From Galbitalea sp. SE-J8 (GTDB lineage Bacteria > Actinomycetota > Actinomycetes > Actinomycetales > Microbacteriaceae), in assembly GCF_030345695.1 (NCBI RefSeq), contig NZ_JAUASV010000002.1:186001-250000 (forward strand): 64,000 nt of DNA, given 5' to 3'. This document shows positions 41,901 to 49,444 of this stretch, in pieces. The notes beneath the pieces were generated by a model that was given only the letters and a program-made list of their open reading frames with translations, did no database searches and had not been told where the DNA came from. Within the stretch, counting starts at the first letter, position 1; each line of letters opens with the position of its first letter. The position numbers and the translations under genes are program-made.

Positions 41901-43229
41901 GTTCTCGTCAAGGGTGGCGGTGAGCTCGGCGAGGGTCTGCTTCTGCTCCGCCGTCTTGGCCTGCCAGGCGGCGATCGCAGCGGTGAGGATCGTCACACCG
42001 GCTGTGATCCCGAGCATGACCGGCCCGCCGAAGGCATTGAGCAGCTCCGAGCCGCCTGCGCGTGCGGCGGTCGCAATGCCGGTCAGTCCGGCCCGCACGG
42101 CCGGCAGGGTCGCACCCGCGAGCGCGGCTTCGTCCCGCAAGGAACGGAACGTGCCGGCCGCGTGGCGAACCTCGAAAGCGACATCGGCTGCGCGCCCGCG
42201 GATGCCAGCCGACCAGTCCCGCAGTGCGGTGGTCTTCACGACCTCCTCGCGGAGGTTCCCGAACGAGTCCCGAACCTGCACCGTCGCGGAGCGGGTGCGG
42301 AGCCCGGCGATGGTGAAGAGGCCCAGCGCGGCGGCACCCGCGAGGACCGGGGCGGGGATCTGTCCGGCGAACTTCGCCGCGTCGCCGAACGCCTTGCCGA
42401 TCGCGTCGAGCGACGGCTGCACCGCGTTCAGCGCCGAGGTGAGATCCTTGAGCCCGGTCTTGGACTCTTCGAGGATCGGCCCGAGCAGACCGTCCTTCCC
42501 GGACGATCCGGCACCGGCACGGCCGATCGCGGCCATGGTGTTCGACCACGACGCGGCGAGCGAGTGGACCTTCTTTGCCGACCCGCCGATGTACTTGTCG
42601 ATGGCCTTGAAGAACGTCTCCGAGTCGACCTTGCCCTCGGATACCATCTTTCGAATCTGGGTCGTGTTCACGCCGTACTGGGCCGCGAGCAGACGCCACA
42701 CCGGGATTCCGCGCTGCACGATCTGGTTCATGTCCTGCGTGTACGCGCGACCGGCCGCGGTGACCTGGTTGAACACGACCGAGATGTCCGACACAGACGC
42801 GTGAGTAGCCGCTGCGGCATCCGTCACGAGCCCCAGGTACTTCGTGAGTGCTGTACCCTGCTGCACACCGGACGCGACCGCGGCCGACGCGGCCGACGCG
42901 AGATCGCCGTAGGAGAACGCGGTTCCGAGGGCGGCCTGGTTCGCGGAACCGAGGATTGAGGTTACCTGCTCCTGCGTGTACGCGAACGACTCCAGCGAAG
43001 CGGTCGCGTTGTCGACCGCGGAGAACCGGTCGAATCCGGCACCGAACGCTGCTTTCAGGCCGACGTACCCGGCCGTGACCGCCGCTGTCGATGCGATCAG
43101 CTTGCCGCCGGCCGCGATGAGTCGGGACGCCATCGAGTCGCCTGCGGCTTCGATGCCCTTCATCGTCGACGACGCGGTCCGGTCGCGTCCGAAGAAATCG
43201 AAAGTCAGTGACTTACTTGCCCCGGGCAT
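38943..43229 (-). CDS. Tape measure protein
   Basis: A 1428-aa protein, the largest in the window. The N-terminus (SLTFDFFGRDRTASSTMKGI) and the block TASLESFAYTQEQVTSILGS to GIPVWRLLAAQYGVNTTQIR match the TP901-type tape measure core. The middle (about 480-1250) is long coiled coil, and hydrophobic stretches are present near residues 300 and 400. Length sets tail length; 1428 residues suggests a tail of roughly 200 nm by the usual residue-to-length ratio. ATG 43229 has GAGAGG upstream. Confidence 0.92.
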   Translation of the reverse strand: MPGASKSLTFDFFGRDRTASSTMKGIEAAGDSMASRLIAAGGKLIASTAAVTAGYVGLKAAFGAGFDRFSAVDNATASLESFAYTQEQVTSILGSANQAALGTAFSYGDLASAASAAVASGVQQGTALTKYLGLVTDAAAATHASVSDISVVFNQVTAAGRAYTQDMNQIVQRGIPVWRLLAAQYGVNTTQIRKMVSEGKVDSETFFKAIDKYIGGSAKKVHSLAASWSNTMAAIGRAGAGSSGKDGLLGPILEESKTGLKDLTSALNAVQPSLDAIGKAFGDAAKFAGQIPAPVLAGAAALGLFTIAGLRTRSATVQVRDSFGNLREEVVKTTALRDWSAGIRGRAADVAFEVRHAAGTFRSLRDEAALAGATLPAVRAGLTGIATAARAGGSELLNAFGGPVMLGITAGVTILTAAIAAWQAKTAEQKQTLAELTATLDENTGAVTANTYQKIAEDIGDVIKGMNDAGVSTSGLAKAIAEGGPELDKFRDKLLAIIAAEKTTNARGQFTISKAGLQARDWLNQINDQAKSTADSIAAKKRQLDATGEALDATADKVKNAAYEVDGLDDKLKSVFSDVTSAEKAQKAIDSLSKSIVDNGKSMDESTAGGVENAAALTDAIDALAAKAGGDSTKFQGSLMGMLAGLKASGVDTTKVMSLVKDAFFAVTDQKWSVLLDGSQSIAAAQQITEANLTAAESALTLQEASAGDGAIERSTANAGRARVSDLRARLDELKAAAQAAKDIESTFAASFSTAASNASEKASAAASTADKKATQAQKDRTDKFRDQIEDLVATAKDGTYKSVAAIQSMAKKQKRAISDAYSDKDITKKEKTALDKLVDKWKSSSKTAAKAAADAAADLDTALKSTLPDGSDLSVLSSDAQQTLAKIDKAVKAGAITAAKAKALKEQVSTVDVHSQADTKWADAWGKNGYVDGVNMTARDIIAGADAARAKIAADFKAGLISKDARKDALDSINQTVVDLQEAGVEARKSIADAAKSWGDGIGLDDDALRRIGRLSAAAQDVADQVLDTFNQGGIDAGTRDGLLAYIRQQDDALHVQVDRTWTVGDELARAQAGVSAAVLANLDPQTRAEYLRGLTQQNSALSAAATQTEIIADTLAKAQDALSQAVSDKASFRQSIIDGLISLGDVTAALKDKQGQIVRQWTEMRDGKAVTFQDALDGSLGTTDDIKKNLRDRIAAAVQFRQDLAALQAEGLDAASYKQVVNEFVENGSSATAQALLAGGAGAVQEIAGLQSQLADAASGLADAASSGAYDVSIAFGQGIVKGLQDQQDALNAVAAQMGEAMLASIKASLGIASPSKKARAAFSWFGIGGALGLKDSTPAAVAAAADMADQVLTAASVSPNALLLASDAAQPRWEPSSSAAGYGSQSGGTTVQLINRTGVRLSDLIDVRINDALIDFDNDGTVAGW

Positions 43230-43811
43230 GGTTCGCCTCTCTGTTCAGTTGTTGCTTGTGCGCCGCCTGGGCAACGAGCACGCGCCACCACTCGTAAGTG
43301 ATGGCGCGTGCGTTGAGGGGCGAAATGTCGGGGAATATCGACGACACGACCGGCAGCCACTCGAACAGCGACCGCTCGATGTCGTCGACGTGTGCTAGCC
43401 CCCGGCTACGTCTTTTGGGGCGTCGTCGGTTGCCTCCACGCCCTCGTATACCCAGGTCGTGTCAACGAACGGAACCGCGCGGGCGTCCTCCCACGTCGCG
43501 GCCTGGTTGAGGCGCCGCAGCGCCAGGAAGATCAGCCCGATTGCGGCGCGAATCTTCACGGGGTCGTCGAGCACCTGCAACGGCGACCTGGCTTCCAGCT
43601 CCTCCTGGGACGCGCCGTTCTTGATCAGATCGATCGAGTGGATGAACTCGACCGTCGCCTCGACCTGGGCCATGCTGACCGGTTCGCCCTCGTACGCCTT
43701 CGACTCGCGCGTCATGTCCGCGATATCGCCGATCGGTGCGCGCATGATCTCGGCGTAGAAGTCGAACCGGGCCGGTTCGGTCTCGGTCGGTACCTGAAAC
43801 AGGATTTTCAC
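43213..43811 (-). CDS. Tail assembly chaperone, -1 frameshift product (gpGT-like)
   Basis: Made by slipping at C-CCA-AAA (43413-43419) near the end of the short chaperone frame. After the slip the reading continues with RRSRGLAHVDDIERSLFEWL and ends NREANHARGK before TAA (43213-43215). The extended product is about 199 aa, with 66 residues from the second frame. The extension has a normal amino-acid mix and reaches the tape-measure start, as in lambda G/GT and most actinophages. A downstream stimulatory structure was not identified. Confidence 0.82.
43395..43811 (-). CDS. Tail assembly chaperone, short form (gpG-like)
   Basis: A 138-aa product beginning MKILFQVPTETEPARFDFYA from GTG 43811 and ending DAPKDVAGG. 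The position just before the tape measure, the small acidic nature and the slippery sequence at its 3' end identify it. The short and extended forms together fold and load the tape measure protein during tail assembly. Confidence 0.82.
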   Translation of the reverse strand: MKILFQVPTETEPARFDFYAEIMRAPIGDIADMTRESKAYEGEPVSMAQVEATVEFIHSIDLIKNGASQEELEARSPLQVLDDPVKIRAAIGLIFLALRRLNQAATWEDARAVPFVDTTWVYEGVEATDDAPKDVAGG

Positions 43812-43821
43812 GGGGGTTTCC

Positions 43822-44331
43822 TTATCTGTCGAACATGCGTGCGTTGATGAATGCGTAGGCGTCGTCGAAGATCGACTGAATCTGCGCGTAGACCTCACGG
43901 TCGAGGGCCTTCCGGATCACGGCCCCGAAGTAGGGGCGGCCCTTCTGGGTGACCCACTCCTCCCGGTCTCCGAATACGGGGTGCCGGAAGGTGTCGAGGT
44001 TGTAGACCTTCATGAGGCCCTTGTGCTTGTCGTCGAGCAGCCGGTCGGAGGTGACGACGCGGGCGCCGGCCATCCGCTTGCCGAACGACACCGACACCGA
44101 TGTGGCGCGGATGAGGGCGTCGCGGCCCTCGTGGGTGTCCGCACCGCCGCCTGGGGAATCGAGTTCGAGTTCCCGGCGTACCCGGTTCGCGGCTACCATG
44201 CCCGCCTGCTTGATGCGGCGGCGCATGGAGCGGGCGAGCCCAGGGTCGAACCTGTCAAGGTCGGCTTTGAGCTTCGCCCACTCCATCGGGTCGATGCGGA
44301 TCGAATAGCCGCCCTCGCCCTTGCCCGCCAT
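43822..44331 (-). CDS. HK97 gp10-like head-tail/tail component
   Basis: A 169-aa protein beginning MAGKGEGGYSIRIDP, with a basic middle (RRRIKQAGMVAANRVRREL) and KGRPYFGAVIRKALDREVYA near the C-terminus. It resembles the HK97 gp10 family of tail completion proteins. It lies between the tail tube gene and the chaperone. Confidence 0.65.
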   Translation of the reverse strand: MAGKGEGGYSIRIDPMEWAKLKADLDRFDPGLARSMRRRIKQAGMVAANRVRRELELDSPGGGADTHEGRDALIRATSVSVSFGKRMAGARVVTSDRLLDDKHKGLMKVYNLDTFRHPVFGDREEWVTQKGRPYFGAVIRKALDREVYAQIQSIFDDAYAFINARMFDR

Positions 44332-44333
44332 CG

Positions 44334-45365
44334 TCAGATCGCGGTCTCCGTGGTGACGATCGCGACGTACGCCTGGGATGCGGCGACACCACCGTCGAGG
44401 GCCGTGAACCCGACGCTCTGCGTCACGACGTCGCCGCCGTTCGCCTTCGGCAGCTCGCCCTCCAGCCGGATCAGCGGGATCACGATCTGGAACGCCGGAT
44501 TCGCCGACGTGCCGATCGTGATGTCGGCCCGCTTCAGGGTGAGCACGAGCGCGATGTCGGACTGGTTCATGTACGCGTCCCGCAGCGTGTTGTCGCTGTA
44601 CTCCGCGGTGAGGGTCCCCGCGATCGCCCGCAGCCCGAGGGCCGGCTTCCGGCCGCGCTTCCCGCCCGCGCCGATGTTGTACCCGTTCTGGTCGAGCCCG
44701 TTGTCGAGGGTGAGGTTCAGGTCACGGATCGTCGCGACCTGCGTGCCACCGGTCGCGAGCGCAGTCGCGGTGGGCACGGTGACGGTGCCACCGACCGTGA
44801 TCGCCGCATCCACGAACGTGAAGATGTCGACACCGGTCGCGTACGACGCGGACGCGAGGACGGTGGACGTGTCGACGTCCTGCCCAACCCAGTTCCACTT
44901 GATCGTGACGAGGCCGAGGTTGTTGAGCGTCAGGTCGAAACCGGAGCACACCATGCCCTTGAACGTCTGCGGCTGCGCGGCACCACCGCCGAGCGGCGGG
45001 ATGCCCTCCTGGATCGTGTACGACGGCAGCGGGTCCGTCGCGGTGAGGGTGAACAGCTGCTGGTACGCGCCGGTCTGCGTCGGCACCGCCGTCGACGTGC
45101 CCACACCGAACGCGGCCTCGACGAGCTTCCCGATACCCTTCGTGACGACTTCTGTCGTGAACGAACCGCCCGGCTTCGCGGCCTGGAGCCGCCGCCTGTC
45201 GGCGCGTGCGACCCTCTTGCCGTAGCGCATCCCCTGTCCCTGCGCGAACTCGAGATTCGCGGCGAGGTCCTCTTCGGTGAACTCGAAGAACGTGTCGACG
45301 ACCGCGGCGGTGCCGTAGGTCGTCTCCTTCTTGATTCCGATCTGTACGTCCTGCTGGGTGGTCAC
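44334..45365 (-). CDS. Major tail (tube) protein
   Basis: A 343-aa beta-rich protein beginning MTTQQDVQIGIKKETTYGTA, the usual opening of actinophage tail tube subunits. Other motifs are GMRYGKRVARADRRRLQAAK and LGLRAIAGTLTAEYSDNTLRD. The place between the tail terminator-like gene and chaperone fits. GTG 45365 overlaps the upstream stop by 4 bp. Confidence 0.85.
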   Translation of the reverse strand: MTTQQDVQIGIKKETTYGTAAVVDTFFEFTEEDLAANLEFAQGQGMRYGKRVARADRRRLQAAKPGGSFTTEVVTKGIGKLVEAAFGVGTSTAVPTQTGAYQQLFTLTATDPLPSYTIQEGIPPLGGGAAQPQTFKGMVCSGFDLTLNNLGLVTIKWNWVGQDVDTSTVLASASYATGVDIFTFVDAAITVGGTVTVPTATALATGGTQVATIRDLNLTLDNGLDQNGYNIGAGGKRGRKPALGLRAIAGTLTAEYSDNTLRDAYMNQSDIALVLTLKRADITIGTSANPAFQIVIPLIRLEGELPKANGGDVVTQSVGFTALDGGVAASQAYVAIVTTETAI

Positions 45366-45973
45366 TGGTCGCCCTCCTCGGTGTCGGTGGAGTCGGTCGA
45401 CTCACTGGGGTGTGCGATGTCGTCGGCGTCGAGCGCGGCTACGAGGTCCGCCTTCCGCGTCCCGGCTGGCACGATCTGGTCTTCCTCGTCGCGGTCGGCG
45501 TTGCGCGCCGCGATCTCGGCCGTCAGCTCGGCGACGGTGAGCCCCGCGTAGATCGATGGTTCGGGCTCGGGCTCGGGCTCGGGCTCCGCGTCGGCGTCCG
45601 GGTCCGGCTCCGGGTCCGGGTCCGGCTCCGGGTCCGGGTCCGGGTCCGGGGCGGGGTCGGGGGCGGGGGCGGGGTCGGGGGCGGGGGCGGGTGCGGACGG
45701 CGGGGTCACGACCACCGGGTCCGGGGTCGCGTACACGATCCGGGACGGGTCGATGACCGCGTTCACTTCCGGGGCCGTCACGACGGGCTCCGGGGTGGCG
45801 ACGGGGATCGGCACGCCGTCCTCGTCGAGCGCCTGCCACACGCCCGGCTGGCCGCCGAACTGGTCGGCGAGCGGGCCGGTGACGTCGACGATCGCGCCCG
45901 GCTGCACGATCGCCTCGCCCAGGGCGGGCACGACGAGCTCGCCGAGCGGGCTCACGTTCTTGAACTTGCTCAC
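45362..45973 (-). CDS. Phage structural-region protein with Pro-Asp/Glu spacer and SAP-like C-terminus
   Basis: A 203-aa protein with three parts. The N-terminal domain (KFKNVSPLGELVVPALGEAI) looks like a small beta fold. Residues about 95-145 are an almost pure Pro/Asp/Glu/Ala repeat (DPAPDPDPDPEPDPDPEP). The C-terminal part (GLTVAELTAEIAARNADRDE, then GTRKADLVAALDADD) resembles a SAP/LEM-like helical module. The spacer is encoded by short tandem repeats and should be rigid and very acidic. Function unknown. GTG 45973 has GGAGACCCC upstream. Confidence 0.65.
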   Translation of the reverse strand: MSKFKNVSPLGELVVPALGEAIVQPGAIVDVTGPLADQFGGQPGVWQALDEDGVPIPVATPEPVVTAPEVNAVIDPSRIVYATPDPVVVTPPSAPAPAPDPAPAPDPAPDPDPDPEPDPDPEPDPDADAEPEPEPEPEPSIYAGLTVAELTAEIAARNADRDEEDQIVPAGTRKADLVAALDADDIAHPSESTDSTDTEEGDQ

Positions 45974-45981
45974 GGGGTCTC

Positions 45982-46440
45982 CTAGCTGGTGATGCGCGCA
46001 CGCGCGGTGAATGTGGCTTCCACCTCGACGAGACGACCGGCCGCAAGCACTTGCGGGGACGTCTCGCCATCCGAGGTGTGAGAGGTCAGGGCGCACCACA
46101 GGACGCCGCCGACGTTGGTTCGCGTCATCCGCGCCCATTCCTCGAGCGCGCCGAGCAGCTCGTAGGCCCGATCGGACGCGGCCTGTTCCTGGTCGGCACC
46201 GCCCTCACGCCACACGGATATGACGACGGTCTGGGTGAGGGTCTCGTCGCGAGAACGGTTGGTGCTGAGAGTCGCGGGCTCCTGCTCGGATGCGACCTTC
46301 GTGAAGGCGACGATCTCATCCGGCTGCTCGATCCCGGGATGCCCGAAGGCGACCTTGACGGGCTCGTCGGCGAACAGGACCGTCGCACCCTCGACGAACG
46401 CCCGCTTGAAGTCACCCGCGAGCGAGAACTTCTTGCTCAT
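45982..46440 (-). CDS. Tail terminator-like protein
   Basis: A 152-aa protein beginning MSKKFSLAGDFKRAFVEGAT, with GALEEWARMTRTNVGGVLWC and a C-terminal VEVEATFTARARITS strand. Order (connector, this gene, spacer protein, tail tube) matches the tail-completion slot. ATG 46440 overlaps the upstream stop (ATGA). Confidence 0.6.
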   Translation of the reverse strand: MSKKFSLAGDFKRAFVEGATVLFADEPVKVAFGHPGIEQPDEIVAFTKVASEQEPATLSTNRSRDETLTQTVVISVWREGGADQEQAASDRAYELLGALEEWARMTRTNVGGVLWCALTSHTSDGETSPQVLAAGRLVEVEATFTARARITS

Positions 46441-46988
46441 GCGAACCCACCCGCCCGGGCGTGCGGCGCGAGCAACTGCTCGGCACGTTTCGGCAGCGCG
46501 AAGTAGCTCGGGACGAGACCCTCGGCCTCTTCGGTGCCCCACTTCGGCCTCGTGCCCTGACGGCCGACCTGCCACAGGTGGCGGACGATCTCGCGGGCGG
46601 CGAGCACGATGTTCTCGGGGATGTCGGACTGCTCGTACCCGACCGTGACCACGATGACGACGCTGCGGCGCCCGCCCGCGAAGACGGTCCCCTCGGGCGC
46701 GTAGACCATCCCCGCATCAGGGTCGGCGACGCACCCCGCGAGGGGCACCCCGCCGACCGTGACGGTAGAGAGTGTCGAGAACGCGTCGGGCAGCAGCACG
46801 ACGTCGCGGCCACCGTCGACCGTGTACGTCTTGCTGCGGCGGATGACCGGGCCGACGATCCTCTCGACGACGGGCGTCACCGCCTCGATGTACGTCTCGA
46901 GGTCGGCGTCGTCCGCTGTCGATGTCGCGGCCCATCCGAGGGACTTGCGGGCGTCGTCGAGGGTGATGATCCCGTCGACGACGGCCAC
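46437..46988 (-). CDS. Head-tail connector protein (gp6-like)
   Basis: A 183-aa protein with ITLDDARKSLGWAATSTADD and DLETYIEAVTPVVERIVGP, a helical opening typical of Phage_connect_1 / HK97 gp6 adaptors, then a beta part and a final helical region. GTG 46988 overlaps the upstream stop by one base (TAGTG). Confidence 0.7.
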   Translation of the reverse strand: MAVVDGIITLDDARKSLGWAATSTADDADLETYIEAVTPVVERIVGPVIRRSKTYTVDGGRDVVLLPDAFSTLSTVTVGGVPLAGCVADPDAGMVYAPEGTVFAGGRRSVVIVVTVGYEQSDIPENIVLAAREIVRHLWQVGRQGTRPKWGTEEAEGLVPSYFALPKRAEQLLAPHARAGGFA

Positions 46989-47362
46989 TAGCTCGCCTGC
47001 TCGGCCGTGAACGCGTCGACCGCGGCCTGCACGTCCTTCGCCTTCGCGTCGGCTGCGACAGTGACACCGATCGCGGCAGCGTAGTCGCGCCACGCGTCGG
47101 CACTCGAGCCGGGGCCGGCGCGGGGAGGCTCCACGGCCGCCGGCGGGGCCACGGGCGGGGCGGGCGGCCCGTCGAGGGAGGCCGTGGTGAGCCCGGTCGG
47201 CGGGGCGGTCGCTGTCTCGGCCTTGGGCTCGCGCGCCCACCCGTGCTCGATGAACTGCTTCGCGTCGATGTCGGCGAGTTCGATGAAGCCGCCCGGGCCG
47301 GGGTAGTCCTGGCCGTCGTACGTGCCGCTGAACTGGGTCAGCATCTGCACCGTGGGTGCCAT
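46988..47362 (-). CDS. Hypothetical head-region protein
   Basis: A 124-aa protein. The N-terminal 45 residues (FSGTYDGQDYPGPGGFIELA, DAKQFIEHGWARE) form a small domain common behind capsid genes. A Pro/Ala linker follows, and the C-terminus is a short helix pair (AWRDYAAAIGVTVAADAKAK). Function unknown. Confidence 0.6.
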   Translation of the reverse strand: MAPTVQMLTQFSGTYDGQDYPGPGGFIELADIDAKQFIEHGWAREPKAETATAPPTGLTTASLDGPPAPPVAPPAAVEPPRAGPGSSADAWRDYAAAIGVTVAADAKAKDVQAAVDAFTAEQAS

Positions 47363-47388
47363 TGGTGATCTCCTTCTCGGTGTGACGA

Positions 47389-47414
47389 GAGGGGCGGCCG
47401 GGTGGCCGCCCCTC
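47389..47414. terminator. Hairpin after the capsid gene
   Basis: AGGGGCGGCC (47390-47399) and its inverse (47404-47413), extended by one G-C pair, with a 4-base loop. It lies just after the capsid stop, so it may partly end or stabilise capsid mRNA. Confidence 0.6.
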
Positions 47415-47425
47415 GGTGGCGTCGC

Positions 47426-48661
47426 TTAGCTGGCGGCGCCCGTGAAGGTCTTCACCGCACCGGTCTGGTCGATGAGCAGACCGTCGCCGCGCAGGACCGC
47501 GCGGAACGCGATCTGATCGGACCCGAACTTGTAGTCGTCGCTGCGCTCGAAACGCAGCCCGTTGACGACACGCACCGCGTACGCGGACAGGTCACCGAAC
47601 AGCACCGACTTCTTGTTGATGCCGGTGGCGTCGATGTACGGGTCGGTCGCGACGGGCTTGCCGAGCAGCAGGTCGGGCTGGCCGGCGATGACCGCTGGCT
47701 GCCAGATGTACTGCCCCGTCGTGTCCTTGATCTTGCGGACGGTCGCGGCCGTGGTGTCCTTCATGAGCCACTTCCCGTTCGCCCGGTACGGCGCGATGAC
47801 GCTGTACTGCAGATCGATCAGGTTGTCGAACGTCGGCACGCCCGCGACACCGGTCGCGGAGGTGACGCCGGTCGCGGCGGTCGTGAACAGGCCCGTGGGC
47901 TGATTCGTGCCGGTGCCCGAGATGAGTCGCTGACCGAACAGGTTGCCGAGGTTGCGGCCGACCGCACGAGCGACGTAGCCGAGGATGTCGACGCCGGTGT
48001 CGTCGACGAGCTCGCGCGAGAGCAGGATGAGCTGGTCGAACTTGTACGCACCGAGGGTGCGCTTGCCGAACGTCGGGTCCGTGCCGCCCATCTCGGTCGC
48101 CTCAGCGCCCTGCTCGGCCGCACCGTGCGTGAGCGTCACCGGAATGGTGAAGTTCTCGCCACTGTCGGTCGTGAAGATCGTCGCGCCCTGACCGGGGAGC
48201 GTCGCCGTCTCGATGAGGTGCTCCCACAGGCGGCCGTAGAACGACTGGGGAACGGTGTTGCCACCGGCCCCCGCCGTGCCCACGGTGAGGCCGCGGCGCT
48301 CGATGATGCTGTGCATCTCGCGCTTGTCGGACGGCGCGAACTCGCACTCGTGCGTCTCGCGCTTGAAGAACGAGCGCAGCTCGCCCTCGATCTTGCCCTC
48401 GAGCGAGTTCGGCCCGGTCGCGGGCGCGTTGCGCAGCTCGGCGAGCGTGTCCTCGAGGCCACGCGAGGCCACCTCGTCGGCGACGAACTTGTCGATCTGC
48501 TCCTTGAGGGAGCGCATCGCCTCGCTGGCGCGGTCGTACTTCTCGTTCTCTTCGGCCGTGAGCGAACGGTTCCCGTCCGTCTCGGCGACGGCGAGGATCG
48601 CCTTGGCCTCGTGCCACGCCTTGTTGCGCTCGACGACGAGACCATCGGTGTACTTGGACAT
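47426..48661 (-). CDS. Major capsid protein, HK97 fold
   Basis: A 411-aa protein with an N-terminal coiled-coil delta domain (about residues 1-110, AEENEKYDRASEAMRSLKEQ) removed by the prohead protease. The HK97 core follows: NTVPQSFYGRLWEHLIETAT, FDQLILLSRELVDDTGVDIL and GDLSAYAVRVVNGLRFERSD. ATG 48661 has GGAAGG upstream. It is flanked by hairpins on both sides. Confidence 0.93.
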   Translation of the reverse strand: MSKYTDGLVVERNKAWHEAKAILAVAETDGNRSLTAEENEKYDRASEAMRSLKEQIDKFVADEVASRGLEDTLAELRNAPATGPNSLEGKIEGELRSFFKRETHECEFAPSDKREMHSIIERRGLTVGTAGAGGNTVPQSFYGRLWEHLIETATLPGQGATIFTTDSGENFTIPVTLTHGAAEQGAEATEMGGTDPTFGKRTLGAYKFDQLILLSRELVDDTGVDILGYVARAVGRNLGNLFGQRLISGTGTNQPTGLFTTAATGVTSATGVAGVPTFDNLIDLQYSVIAPYRANGKWLMKDTTAATVRKIKDTTGQYIWQPAVIAGQPDLLLGKPVATDPYIDATGINKKSVLFGDLSAYAVRVVNGLRFERSDDYKFGSDQIAFRAVLRGDGLLIDQTGAVKTFTGAAS

Positions 48662-48686
48662 CCGTTTTCCTTCCCGGAAATGCGAA

Positions 48687-48710
48687 AAGCCCCCGCGATC
48701 GCGGGGGCTT
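48687..48710. terminator. Perfect 24-bp palindromic hairpin between protease and capsid genes
   Basis: Positions 48687-48710 are fully self-complementary (half AAGCCCCCGCGA). It lies 26 bp before the capsid start on the transcribed strand. It could terminate upstream transcripts, mark an mRNA processing site, or protect the capsid message 5' end. Confidence 0.6.
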
Positions 48711-48733
48711 GGGTGGGATGTGCCGGTGGTTGT

Positions 48734-49444
48734 CTACCTGCCAGCGGGGGCGTCGAACTCTTCGAACTCGAGTCGACGGCGCAGGGTGGCGGCGTCGGGG
48801 TGCGTGGCGCGCTGCCCCTCGGCTTCCTGCTCCTGCCGCGCTTCGACGGCAGGAATATCGATGTGCTCGCCCTGGATGAGCGAACGGATCTCTTCGGGCG
48901 TGGCCGCCTCGAAGACGGCGGGCTCGACGTCGTACTTCTCCGAGAACGACCGGACCGCGCTCGACGTGTCGAGGTAGGCGGGCGTGTTCACCGGGGCGGT
49001 GTCGAAGAGTCGCGCGGAGATGAGCTTGCGGACGGGGAACCCCTGCTCGGTGACGTCCCAGTCGTCCTCGATGGTGCGGAACGCGAACGACGAACGCTGC
49101 ACGTCGCCGCGCCGCGCGAGCACGGCGACGTCGCGACCGGCCGTCGTGTCGGGTAGGTCGCACTCGTAGCCGAGCCCGGTGTTGTCGTCGAGCAGCCGCA
49201 GCGTGCCCGCCGCGGTGGTGCCGAGCAGCCAGTTGTCGTCGTGGTTGTAGCGGCACAGCACCGGGTTCTCGTCCGCGAGGGACTTCGCGAACGCGCCGGG
49301 CATGACGAGCTCGACGAACCCGCCGAGGTTCTGCGAGTACCGGTTGTACGTCGCCGCGTAGCCGACGAGCGTGCCGGGTCCGGAATCGGACGCGCGGAAC
49401 TCGACGGGCCGCGCGAGCGACCGGCGCTCAGTCGTCTCGAGCAT
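48734..49444 (-). CDS. HK97-family prohead protease
   Basis: A 236-aa serine protease that matures the capsid. The catalytic His is probably in RYNHDDNWLLG (about residue 67) and the Ser in QRSSFAFR (about 115-120). The N-terminus GTLVGYAATYNRYSQNLGGF and FVELVMPGAFAKSL are typical. ATG 49444 is preferred over GTG 49450 because GGAG lies about 7 bp before it. It overlaps the portal gene by 17 bp. Confidence 0.9.
   Translation of the reverse strand: MLETTERRSLARPVEFRASDSGPGTLVGYAATYNRYSQNLGGFVELVMPGAFAKSLADENPVLCRYNHDDNWLLGTTAAGTLRLLDDNTGLGYECDLPDTTAGRDVAVLARRGDVQRSSFAFRTIEDDWDVTEQGFPVRKLISARLFDTAPVNTPAYLDTSSAVRSFSEKYDVEPAVFEAATPEEIRSLIQGEHIDIPAVEARQEQEAEGQRATHPDAATLRRRLEFEEFDAPAGR

Noticed and set aside
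40062-42959. 965-codon plus-strand open frame
   Set aside because: Antisense shadow of the tape measure gene, rich in Arg/Leu/Val with no domain.
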